From ZC4RG30 sp039932715 (GTDB taxonomy: Bacteria > Pseudomonadota > Gammaproteobacteria > Steroidobacterales > Steroidobacteraceae), in contig JBDTPN010000002.1 of assembly GCA_039932715.1 (NCBI GenBank), positions 124,001 through 188,000 of the forward strand: a stretch of 64,000 nucleotides of DNA. The letters are read 5' to 3'. The translations under genes were made by a program, and so were the position numbers. This document shows positions 56,643 through 64,000 of the stretch, one piece after another (the first letter of the stretch is position 1; every line of letters begins with the position of its first letter). The notes beneath the pieces are model-generated. The model searched no databases, was not told where the DNA came from, and worked only from the letters and a program-made list of their open reading frames with translations.

Positions 56643-57922
56643 CGCAGACCGCCGAGCTGGCTGCAGTTCGCGGAATGAATGATGTCCTGCCGGGGCAGGT
56701 GGGCGCCTGGCAGCAACTCGAGCGCGTCACGCGCGAGTTGTTCGGTGCCTATGGTTATGAAGAAATGCGCGTGCCCGTGGTCGAGCACACCGGGCTTTTC
56801 AAGCGCGCTATCGGTGAATTCACCGACATTGTCGAGAAAGAGATGTACACCTTCACCGACTCCGGCGGTGACAGCCTGACCTTGCGTCCCGAGGCCACCG
56901 CCGGGGTGGTGCGCGCGGCCATCACCAACGGCTTGCTGCGCGGCGCGCGGTTGAAGCTGTGGACTTCCGGCCCGATGTTCCGCCATGAGCGCCCGCAGAA
57001 GGGACGCTACCGCCAGTTTCACCAGATCGATGTGGAAGCGCTGGGTTTTGCCGGTCCGGACATCGACGCTGAGATGATCGCCATGACCGCACGCCTGTGG
57101 AAGCGTCTGGGCATTTCGCGGGTGCGTCTCAAGCTCAATTCGCTGGGCACCATCGAGTCGCGCAAAGCCTACCGCGAGAAGCTGGTGGGTTATTTCAATC
57201 AGCACGCCGCGGCGCTGGACGCCGACAGCCAGCGACGCCTCGGTGGCAATCCGCTGCGCATCCTCGACAGCAAAAACCCGGCCATGCAGGCCGTGGTGTC
57301 GGGCGCGCCGCTGCTGACTGAACACCTCGATGCCGAATCGCGCGAGCACTTCGACGGACTGTGCGCCACCCTGGCGGCCATTGGCATCGACTACGTCATC
57401 GATCCGCGCCTGGTGCGCGGCCTCGACTATTACTCGCGTACGGTGTTCGAGTGGGTGACAGATGCGCTAGGCGCGCAGGACGCCATCTGCTCCGGCGGTC
57501 GCTACGACGGACTCATCACCCAACTGGGCGGCGAGCCCACTTCGGCCATCGGTTTTGCCATGGGCGTGGAACGCGTGGTGGAACTGATGCAGCAGGGCGG
57601 TGAAACCTTCGCGCGCCAGGCACCGGACATCTACGTCGTGGCCAATGGTGAACGTGCGACACGCGCCGCGCTGGCCCTGACAGAGAAGCTGCGCGATCAA
57701 TTGCCAACCGTCACCCTTGAAATGAATCAGGGCGGCGGAAACTTCAAGGCGCAGTTCCGGCGGGCCGACCGCAGTGGTGCACGGCTGGCGCTGGTGCTGG
57801 GCGACGAGGAACTCGAGCGCGGCGCCGTTACCCTCAAGTCCCTGCGCCAGGATGGCAAGCAGTCCGAAGCGCCACTTGCGGAACTTGCGGCACGCATTCC
57901 TGCCCTATTAACGAATTCCTGA
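56639..57922 (+). CDS. hisS: histidine--tRNA ligase
   Basis: Class II aminoacyl-tRNA synthetase, 427 aa. Motifs: AVRGMNDVLPGQVG, motif 1 near LRPEATAGVVRA, motif 2 MFRHERPQKGRYRQFHQIDVE shortened here, the histidine-A box GLDYYSRTVFEW, and CSGGRYDGL before motif 3 (GFAMGVERVV). The start is GTG overlapping the pilW stop. Confidence 0.97.
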   Translation: MTQTAELAAVRGMNDVLPGQVGAWQQLERVTRELFGAYGYEEMRVPVVEHTGLFKRAIGEFTDIVEKEMYTFTDSGGDSLTLRPEATAGVVRAAITNGLLRGARLKLWTSGPMFRHERPQKGRYRQFHQIDVEALGFAGPDIDAEMIAMTARLWKRLGISRVRLKLNSLGTIESRKAYREKLVGYFNQHAAALDADSQRRLGGNPLRILDSKNPAMQAVVSGAPLLTEHLDAESREHFDGLCATLAAIGIDYVIDPRLVRGLDYYSRTVFEWVTDALGAQDAICSGGRYDGLITQLGGEPTSAIGFAMGVERVVELMQQGGETFARQAPDIYVVANGERATRAALALTEKLRDQLPTVTLEMNQGGGNFKAQFRRADRSGARLALVLGDEELERGAVTLKSLRQDGKQSEAPLAELAARIPALLTNS

Positions 57923-57934
57923 AGAGGTATACGA

Positions 57935-58600
57935 GTGGAACTGCTTTCCGAAGAAGAACAGTGGGAACAGCTTAAGCGCTGGATACGCGAGAACGGTCCG
58001 TCCATCCTGGTGATGGTCATCCTCGGCCTGCTGGCCGTGGCCGGCTGGCGCTGGTGGCAGGGACGCGGTGAGCAAAGCAAGATTGCCGCCGGCGTTGCCT
58101 ACGAGAATGTGCTCAAGACCTTCGACGCCGGCAAGGCCGAGGCAGCCCTCGCGCAGATTGAACAGCTGCGCAAGGACTATCCTGAATCCGGCTACGTGGC
58201 GTCGGCGGATCTGGCCGCAGCCCGCATATTCGTGGCGCGCAATGAACTTGACAAGGCGGCGGAGCGCCTGGAGCGCGTTTCCACCAATGCGGTAGACGTG
58301 CAGCTGCGACCCATTGCACGACTGCGGCTGGCGCGCGTGCAGGCGGCGCTGGGCAAGCACGACCTGGCTCTGACCACTCTTGGCGCATTGAGCGCTGCCG
58401 ACGTGGGCAAGTACCAGGCTGCATATACAGAAACCCGCGGCGATATCCTGCTGGCCAAGGGCGATCGCGCCGGGGCGCTGCATGAATACGAAGCGGCGCG
58501 CAAGCTGCAGTCCAGCGAACCGCCGGGCAGCAGCGTAGGGGCCGTACTGGACCTCAAGATCAACGATCTGCGTCCCGCCGCAGCGCCCGCCAAACCATGA
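57935..58600 (+). CDS. yfgM: YfgM-like tetratricopeptide inner-membrane chaperone
   Basis: Ancillary SecYEG-associated protein of 221 aa. Short cytoplasmic N-terminus (SEEEQWEQLKRWIRENG), one membrane helix (about 23-41), then TPR-like periplasmic helices. In E. coli YfgM works with PpiD at the translocon. The start is GTG with GAAGAGG upstream. The end overlaps bamB by 4 nt, as is usual. Confidence 0.92.
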   Translation: MELLSEEEQWEQLKRWIRENGPSILVMVILGLLAVAGWRWWQGRGEQSKIAAGVAYENVLKTFDAGKAEAALAQIEQLRKDYPESGYVASADLAAARIFVARNELDKAAERLERVSTNAVDVQLRPIARLRLARVQAALGKHDLALTTLGALSAADVGKYQAAYTETRGDILLAKGDRAGALHEYEAARKLQSSEPPGSSVGAVLDLKINDLRPAAAPAKP

Positions 58601-59847
58601 AGTCGTTTCTCATGCGCCGTACGCTGGCCCTGGGAATGCTGTCCACACTGGCGGCGCTGGCTGCCTGTGAAAAGAACAAGAATGTGGATCCGCCAGCTGA
58701 GCTGACCGACTTCAAATCCACCGCCAAGGTGGAGAAAGTCTGGAGCAGCAGCATTGGTGGCGGCGATCCGGAATTGCGATTGGGCCTGGGAATTTCCCGC
58801 GACGGTGGCATGATATTTTCGGCCGGCCACAACGGTGATGTGGGCGCCTTTGACATCAAGACCGGCCGCCGCCTGTGGAAAACCGACACGAAGTTGCCGC
58901 TGTCCGGTGGCCCCGGTGCAGGCCAGGGACTGGTGGTTGCAGGCGCCGATCATGGCGACATCGTGGCGCTGGATGCCAAGTCCGGTGCCATCCGCTGGAA
59001 GACGCGCATCAATAGCGAAGTCCTGGCCGCTCCAGCCATCGGCAGCGATCTGGTCATCATGCGCACAGCGGATGGACGCGTAACGGCATTGCATGTGGCC
59101 GATGGCTCGGTTGCCTGGGTCGCTGAGCAACAGGTTCCGCGCCTGACCTTGCGTGGCACGGCCCAGCCAGTCATTGCAGGCGACCTTGCGATCTCGGGAT
59201 TCGACAACGGCCGCATCATGGCCCTGGCACTCAGCAACGGAGGCACGGCCTGGGAGATGACGGTGGCTCCTGCTGCCGGTCGCACTGAGCTGGAGCGACT
59301 GGTGGACATCGATTCCGCCGCCAAGGTGGTGGGCGATGATGTGTACGCAGTGACCTTCCAGGGCAAAGTTGCGCGCATTGCGCGTGACACCGGGCAGGTA
59401 TGGTGGTCACGCGACATGTCCAGCTATAGCGGGCTCGACATCGACGAGGATGGCGTCTACGTTTCCACTTCTGAAGGCGCCGTGGTGAAAATCGGCCGGC
59501 GCACTGGCGTCGAGTTGTGGAAGCAGGAAGCCCTGAGTCGTCGCCGCCTGTCGCCGCCCGCAGTAGTTGGCCCGTTCGTCGTCGTGGCGGATCTCGAGGG
59601 CTATTTGCACTTCCTCGACATCAACACCGGCACGCTGGTGGCGCGCGTGCATGCGTCGGGCGAGCGCGTAAGGTCAGCTCCCATCGTCGATGGCGACACG
59701 GTCATCATCAAGGATGACAAGGGCAACCTGTCAGCCTGGCGCGCCGTGAGCACTGCACCCAGGTCCGCTCCGGTTGCAGAGCCAGCCGCAACTACACCAG
59801 CTGCACCTGCGGCCACGCCACCAGCCGCTGCGCCTGCCTCGAACTGA
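58597..59847 (+). CDS. bamB: outer membrane assembly lipoprotein BamB
   Basis: BamB, 416 aa, an eight-bladed beta-propeller lipoprotein of the BAM complex that inserts outer-membrane proteins. Lipobox LAALAAC, then PQQ-like repeats with the GxVxALDxxxGxxxW pattern (GDIVALDAKSGAIRWKT is one). A Pro/Ala tail follows. Coupled to yfgM by ATGA overlap and 6 nt from der. Confidence 0.95.
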   Translation: MKSFLMRRTLALGMLSTLAALAACEKNKNVDPPAELTDFKSTAKVEKVWSSSIGGGDPELRLGLGISRDGGMIFSAGHNGDVGAFDIKTGRRLWKTDTKLPLSGGPGAGQGLVVAGADHGDIVALDAKSGAIRWKTRINSEVLAAPAIGSDLVIMRTADGRVTALHVADGSVAWVAEQQVPRLTLRGTAQPVIAGDLAISGFDNGRIMALALSNGGTAWEMTVAPAAGRTELERLVDIDSAAKVVGDDVYAVTFQGKVARIARDTGQVWWSRDMSSYSGLDIDEDGVYVSTSEGAVVKIGRRTGVELWKQEALSRRRLSPPAVVGPFVVVADLEGYLHFLDINTGTLVARVHASGERVRSAPIVDGDTVIIKDDKGNLSAWRAVSTAPRSAPVAEPAATTPAAPAATPPAAAPASN

Positions 59848-59853
59848 TCCCCC

Positions 59854-61452
59854 ATGCTGCCGATCGTAGCCCTCGTCGGTCGGCCAAACGTCGGCAAGTC
59901 GACGCTCTTCAATACGCTGACCAGCACGCGTGACGCCATTGTCGCGGACGTGCCGGGTGTTACCCGCGACCGTCAATATGGATACGGGCGCCTGGGTCCA
60001 GTGCCGTGCATTGTCGTCGACACTGGCGGCGTGATGGCCACGCCTAATGCGGGTGTCGAAACCCTGATGCGCGAGCAGACCGAGCGCGCGGTCAATGAGG
60101 CCGATAGGGTCATTCTTGTCGTGGATGGTCGCGCCGGTCTCACCACCGAAGACCAGTTCGTCGCGCGCCTGCTGCGGCGCGCCGGCAAACCGCTGTTCCT
60201 GGCCGTCAACAAGGCCGAGGGACTGGATCCGGGGGTAGTCGGATCTGAATTCCACCGACTGGGTTGCGGTGAGCCATACGCCATCGCTGCGGTGCATGGC
60301 ATCGGCTGCGAATCACTGATGGATATCGTGCTGGCCGGCCTTGAGCCCGACACCGACGCTGCAACGCCCGATGATGATTCCATACGCATCGCTATTATCG
60401 GTCGCCCCAACGTGGGCAAGTCGACACTGGTCAACCGCCTGATCGGCGAAGAGCGCGTGATCGCCACCGACATGCCCGGCACCACTCGCGACAGCATCTT
60501 CGTTCCCTTCGAACGTGATGGTCGCAAGTTCACATTGATCGATACCGCGGGCGTGCGCCGCCGCGCGCGCGTGGATGACGCTGTCGAACGCGCCAGCGTG
60601 GCCAAGACACTGCAGGCCATTGCCGCCGCGCATATCGTGGTCATGATGCTCGATGCACACGGCGAGGTCGCCGAGCAGGATGCCAGCGTGCTGGGCATTG
60701 CCCTTGAGCGCGGACGCGCGCTGCTGATCGCCGTCAACAAATGGGATGGCATCGCTACCGACCAGCGCGACCAAATCCGCAACGACCTGGCGCTGCGCCT
60801 CAACTTCGTGCCCTTTGCGCCCATACATTTCATTTCCGCACGGCACGGCACGGGTGTAGGTGAGCTGGCCACTGCGGCCGTGCGCGCCTATGACGCATCC
60901 ATGCGCCAGATAGCCACGCCGCAGCTGTCGCGCATCATGGAAAAGGCCATCGAAGCCCATCAGCCGCCTTTCGTCCAGGGTCGGCGCATCAAGCTGCGCT
61001 ACGCGCATCAGGGCGGCAAGAATCCGCCGCGCATCATTATTCACGGCAACCAGACTTTCGCGGTGCCTGACGCTTACAAGCGCTACCTGTCCAATGTGTT
61101 TCGCGAAGCCTTTGACCTGTTTGCAAACCCCGTCGTGCTCGAGTTTCGCACCGACGCCAATCCTTATGATCGCCGCCGTGCCCTGCGCAAGACCACATCG
61201 CGTCCCGACATCGTCGACCGCGGAACCACCAAGGGCAAGAAGGGCGGCAAGGCCAGGGCCAATGCGAAGGCGGCCGCCACCGTAGTCGAAAAAGCCAGGT
61301 CCCCTGCGAAGGCCAAGGCCAAGGCAAAAATCAGGGAAGAGACGCGCTCCAAGGTGCCCAAGCCAGGCAGCAGCCGCAGCGGCAAGGACAACCGGCGCGG
61401 ACCGCGTGTGAAAGCAGCTTCAGGGCGAGCCAACCCCAACAAGCGTCGCTGA
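59854..61452 (+). CDS. der: ribosome biogenesis GTPase Der with basic C-terminal tail
   Basis: Der (EngA), 532 aa, a 50S ribosome-assembly factor with two G domains and a KH-like domain. G1 motifs GRPNVGKST appear twice (near 8 and 184), with NKAEG/NKWDG G4 motifs. The family core ends near residue 440; the last ~85 residues are a Lys/Ala/Arg/Gly chain (KAKAKAKIREE and RRGPRVKAA among them), longer than the short basic tail of E. coli Der. Likely RNA-binding. It ends the ndk-to-der run and is convergent with a LytM gene. Confidence 0.97.
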   Translation: MLPIVALVGRPNVGKSTLFNTLTSTRDAIVADVPGVTRDRQYGYGRLGPVPCIVVDTGGVMATPNAGVETLMREQTERAVNEADRVILVVDGRAGLTTEDQFVARLLRRAGKPLFLAVNKAEGLDPGVVGSEFHRLGCGEPYAIAAVHGIGCESLMDIVLAGLEPDTDAATPDDDSIRIAIIGRPNVGKSTLVNRLIGEERVIATDMPGTTRDSIFVPFERDGRKFTLIDTAGVRRRARVDDAVERASVAKTLQAIAAAHIVVMMLDAHGEVAEQDASVLGIALERGRALLIAVNKWDGIATDQRDQIRNDLALRLNFVPFAPIHFISARHGTGVGELATAAVRAYDASMRQIATPQLSRIMEKAIEAHQPPFVQGRRIKLRYAHQGGKNPPRIIIHGNQTFAVPDAYKRYLSNVFREAFDLFANPVVLEFRTDANPYDRRRALRKTTSRPDIVDRGTTKGKKGGKARANAKAAATVVEKARSPAKAKAKAKIREETRSKVPKPGSSRSGKDNRRGPRVKAASGRANPNKRR

Positions 61453-61461
61453 CCGCGCGAC

Positions 61462-62334
61462 TTACTGCGCAGTTTTTGCTGGTGCCGCAGGCGCTGGTGT
61501 CGCGGGGGCTGGCAGGAACAGCGCGGGATCCACTGACGCGCCATTGAGCAAGACTCCGAAGTGCAGGTGCGGACCGGTGACCCGACCCGTTGCACCCACC
61601 TTGCCGATGACCTGACCCGTCCTGACCACATCGCCTGTTTTTACGGAAAAAGCCGAAAGGTGGCAGTACATGGTCAGGAACCCGCCACCGTGGTCGATGA
61701 GCACGTTGTTGCCGTTGAAGAAGTAGTTCCCGACGTCGACCACAGTGCCATCGGCCGGGGCCAGTATCGGCGTGCCGGTGCCCGCTGCGATGTCCATGCC
61801 CGAATGGGGATTTCGCGACTGGCCATTGAACACCCGCCGCAACCCGAATGAACTGCTGCGCGGACCATTCACGGGAATGGCCAGCGCGAACGTGGCAGGC
61901 ACGCTCTCACTCTGTGCGTCGTACAGCGCCCGCAGATGTTTCTGCTCGGTCTCCACTCGCGCGGAATCCTCAGCAGAAAGATTGACCTGCTTTTCGGGCA
62001 CCTTCAATTGCTGTTCGCGGTATTTCTTGTCGACCACCTTGAAGGGCAGGGTCTGGCTGGGCCCAACATGCCGCGCAACCATCAGGTTGTAATTGCCGGG
62101 CTTTGTCGCCAGTGAGAGGCCGACAACAGCTTTGTATCGGCCGCGATCGTCAACCGTCAGCACGAGATGATCACCGAAACTCACCTTGGGCATGGGATCT
62201 GTGGCCGCGCCCACATCAACGATGGCGACGCCGCCGGGCACAAAACTCGCGCGCGGCATCTCCGTGGCTATCGCGAACGTGCAGCATGCGTTCAGGACTA
62301 CCGCCGCCAGATACTTACTTTTCATTGCGTTCAT
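61462..62334 (-). CDS. M23/LytM-family metallopeptidase-like protein
   Basis: Exported M23 peptidase family protein, 290 aa, acting on peptidoglycan cross-links or as an amidase activator. Signal peptide (MNAMKSKYLAAVVLNACCTF), beta-rich N-terminal region, helical linker (about 120-160), and a C-terminal LytM domain. Zinc ligands are visible: HSGMDIA (H and D) and GPHLHFG (second His of HxH), so it may be active, unlike EnvC. A GGAAAGGATCG ribosome site supports the ATG at 62334, which overlaps the xseA end by 20 nt. Pro/Ala tail. Confidence 0.9.
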   Translation of the reverse strand: MNAMKSKYLAAVVLNACCTFAIATEMPRASFVPGGVAIVDVGAATDPMPKVSFGDHLVLTVDDRGRYKAVVGLSLATKPGNYNLMVARHVGPSQTLPFKVVDKKYREQQLKVPEKQVNLSAEDSARVETEQKHLRALYDAQSESVPATFALAIPVNGPRSSSFGLRRVFNGQSRNPHSGMDIAAGTGTPILAPADGTVVDVGNYFFNGNNVLIDHGGGFLTMYCHLSAFSVKTGDVVRTGQVIGKVGATGRVTGPHLHFGVLLNGASVDPALFLPAPATPAPAAPAKTAQ

Positions 62335-63535
62335 CGATCCTTTCCACAGTTGCGGTGGCGCTGCCGCGTGCGAATCGCAGGGAAAGCGCATCGCCAACTT
62401 GCAGCGCTGCAGCATCGGTGATCGCCGCGCCTGCCGTTGTCGTAACGATGGCGTAGCCGCGATCCAGTGTCGCCAGGGGGCTTATCGAATCGAGTCCGCG
62501 CTGAGCCAGTTTCAATCGCTGGGCCAGTGCCTGCACGCGTTGCTGCCAGGCACGCCGCAGGCGCATGTCCATGTCATCCAGCCGTTGTGCCTGTTGCGAC
62601 AGCCGCGATCCCGGATGCGCCTGCTGCAGGCGTGTGGCCAGATGCCCTTGCAGGGCAACGGCACGACCAAGCCGGCCTTCAATCGCGTAGCGCAACCTCT
62701 CGGCCATCGCGAGTATCCCATTGAGCAGTGCGGCGCGATCGGGCACCACCAGCTCCGCAGCGCCCGACGGCGTGGGTGCGCGCACGTCTGCTGCGAAGTC
62801 GGCAATGGTGAAATCGATTTCGTGGCCGATGCCCGTGACCACCGGCACTGCGCAGCGCCTGATTGCCCGCGCCACACGCTCGTCATTGAAGCACCACAGG
62901 TCTTCAATGGAGCCGCCGCCGCGCGCAACGATCAGCACATCGCATTCACCACGAGCAGACACCGCGTCGATGGCGGCAACAATGGATTCCGTGGCTGCCG
63001 CGCCCTGAACCGGAGTGGGATGGATGATCACTGCAGCGGGTGGAAACCTGCGCCGAAGTATGTGCAGCACATCGCGAATGGCCGCGCCGGTGGGGGAGGT
63101 GACCACTGCAATGCGCCGCGGCATGAAGGGCAGCGGCCGCTTGAGTGCCGGATCAAACAGCCCTTCGGCAGCCAGCTTTGCCTTGAGGCGTTCAAATTCG
63201 CGACGCAGCGCGCCTTCGCCGGCGTCCTCCATGCGCTCCGCAATCAGCTGATAGTCGCCGCGCGGCTCGTAGAGGCTGATGCGTCCGCGCAGCATCACCT
63301 GCTGACCATCGCGCGGCCGGAAACCGGTGCCCTGGTTGCGTGCGCGGAACATGGCGCAGCGGATCTGTGCGTCGCGATCCTTGAGCGTGAAATACCAATG
63401 GCCAGAGGCCGGCGAACTGAAATTGGAGATCTCGCCCTCTATCCACAGCGCGGGCAGGCCAGACTCCAGCAGCATCCGCGCTTCGCGGTTGAGCCGGCCG
63501 ACGGTGTAGACGTCGCGTTGTTCGTTGAGGGCCAT
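62315..63535 (-). CDS. xseA: exodeoxyribonuclease VII large subunit
   Basis: XseA, 406 aa, catalytic subunit of the ssDNA exonuclease VII. The OB-fold N-terminus reads YTVGRLNREARMLLE and GEISNF..SGHWYFTLKD; the nuclease core has RGGGSIEDLWCFNDE and GIGHEIDFTIADFAAD, followed by a long helical region and the C-terminal ALDRGYAI-like motif (ATLDRGYAIV). The small subunit gene xseB is not adjacent. The LytM gene follows with a 20-nt overlap. Confidence 0.96.
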   Translation of the reverse strand: MALNEQRDVYTVGRLNREARMLLESGLPALWIEGEISNFSSPASGHWYFTLKDRDAQIRCAMFRARNQGTGFRPRDGQQVMLRGRISLYEPRGDYQLIAERMEDAGEGALRREFERLKAKLAAEGLFDPALKRPLPFMPRRIAVVTSPTGAAIRDVLHILRRRFPPAAVIIHPTPVQGAAATESIVAAIDAVSARGECDVLIVARGGGSIEDLWCFNDERVARAIRRCAVPVVTGIGHEIDFTIADFAADVRAPTPSGAAELVVPDRAALLNGILAMAERLRYAIEGRLGRAVALQGHLATRLQQAHPGSRLSQQAQRLDDMDMRLRRAWQQRVQALAQRLKLAQRGLDSISPLATLDRGYAIVTTTAGAAITDAAALQVGDALSLRFARGSATATVERIDERNEK

Positions 63536-63558
63536 GTCGCGATGCTAGCCGCAAGCCG

Positions 63559-63810
63559 TCAATCGCGCAGCAATAGCGTGACCGACTCAGTGTCGGGATC
63601 AAATACTATGCGGGCGTCGCCACTTTCCAGCTGCTCCATCACTTGCGCCACCTTCTGCTCATGCGTGAATTCCCGGTCGCCGTAGTCGGTGCCCTCGCGC
63701 AGCACGAATGACTCGACCAAGCCGAGCAGGGCGTCTGGCGACAGCAATGTGTGCGGCACCTCGATGGCATCGGTGGATTCATTGCGCTCGGGTTCGTCAG
63801 GTTCGTTCAA
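63559..63810 (-). CDS. YheU/UPF0270 family protein
   Basis: Small protein, 83 aa, matching the YheU (UPF0270) family at LLSPDALLGLVESFVLREGT and EQKVAQVMEQLESG. Function unknown. The TTG at 63810 overlaps the AraC-regulator stop (TTGA) and adds a ~17-residue acidic leader; a GTG in front of PHTLLSP (63759) would give the usual ~66 aa length. Which is used is unclear. Confidence 0.82.
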   Translation of the reverse strand: MNEPDEPERNESTDAIEVPHTLLSPDALLGLVESFVLREGTDYGDREFTHEQKVAQVMEQLESGDARIVFDPDTESVTLLLRD

Positions 63811-64000
63811 TGTGCGCTCGAGAAATAGCGGTTGGGTGTCTGCCCCAGCGACTTACGGAACGCTGCGATGAATGCACTGGGACTGCGATAGCCAGCCTCC
63901 AGAGCAGCCGAGGAGACCTTGTCTCCCGAAGCCAGCAGGCGCATACCGTGCAGCAGTCGTAGCTGCTGGCGCCATTTCCCGAAAGTCATGCCAGTTTCGT
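63807..64000 (-). CDS. AraC-family transcriptional regulator, C-terminal fragment
   Basis: The last ~64 residues of an AraC/XylS regulator, running off the window end. The frame continues upstream of the ATG at 63989 (ETGMTFGKWRQQLRLL), so the gene starts outside. The second helix-turn-helix is seen: SSAALEAGYRSPSAFIAAFR then GQTPNRYF. DNA-binding regulator; effector unknown. Its stop overlaps the yheU-like start. Confidence 0.88.
   Translation of the reverse strand, partial: ETGMTFGKWRQQLRLLHGMRLLASGDKVSSAALEAGYRSPSAFIAAFRKSLGQTPNRYFSSAH

Noticed and set aside
62186..63685. Plus-strand open frame of about 500 codons across xseA
   Set aside because: Antisense to xseA and rich in Arg/Ala/Gln noise; no domain.

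Overview
The window is a gene-dense, high-GC stretch of a bacterial chromosome with almost no spacers; no gap without a gene exceeds about 255 bases. Gene order points to a gammaproteobacterium. The run ndk-rlmN-pilW-hisS-yfgM-bamB-der, the queA-tgt-yajC-secD-secF block, xerD-dsbC, and suhB divergent from trmJ are gammaproteobacterial arrangements. The PPi-dependent phosphofructokinase, the general style and the TTG/GTG-rich starts would suit the Xanthomonadales/Steroidobacterales side of the class, but that is inference. There is no sign of phage, IS elements, CRISPR or a replication origin.

Layout. 1-5.7 kb: TolC, a Pcm-family methyltransferase, a membrane GGDEF/EAL protein with a changed EAL metal-site residue, and a secreted PIG-L deacetylase. 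5.7-13.5 kb: K+-independent H+-pyrophosphatase, an ECF sigma/anti-sigma pair divergent from a secreted subtilase that carries a frameshift, a Gly/Ala-rich secreted protein, PPi-phosphofructokinase, and an adenylate kinase with a four-Cys lid and a histone-like tail. 13.5-17.3 kb: RNase D, a small membrane protein coupled to Mpl, and CpdA. 17.6-23.4 kb: the lower-glycolysis run tkt-gap-pgk-pyk. 23.4-33.3 kb: exported peroxiredoxin, patatin, MgtE, ETF-QO, a DUF883 protein, PlsC, XerD, DsbC, FdxA, a Nudix hydrolase, a membrane methyltransferase and tRNA-Leu(CAA).

33.4-41.5 kb: a second ECF sigma/anti-sigma-like pair with a double-PDZ secreted protein, then queA-tgt-yajC-secDF-terC. 41.6-46.1 kb: a complete branched-chain amino-acid ABC transporter (livKHMGF) whose binding protein is a lipoprotein. 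46.1-49.9 kb: an Hsp70-like ATPase followed by a TIR-TM-TolB-like-TPR protein. 49.9-54.2 kb: a possible 24-residue protein, an NTF2-like protein, SuhB, and trmJ coupled to an IscS-IscU-like fusion and IscA. 54.3-61.5 kb: ndk to der. 61.5-64 kb: LytM/M23 protein, XseA, YheU and the 3' end of an AraC regulator.

Shared themes. The pyrophosphatase and PPi-PFK would link PPi to both energy conservation and glycolysis. Two separate ECF cassettes govern the envelope. TolC, BamB, SecDF/YajC, DsbC, TerC and the LytM protein give a strong envelope-biogenesis flavour. The most unusual objects are the IscS-IscU-like fusion, the TIR/Hsp70-like pair, the basic tails on Adk and Der, and the frameshifted subtilase. 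All family assignments are by reading the translated sequence; no database search was possible.
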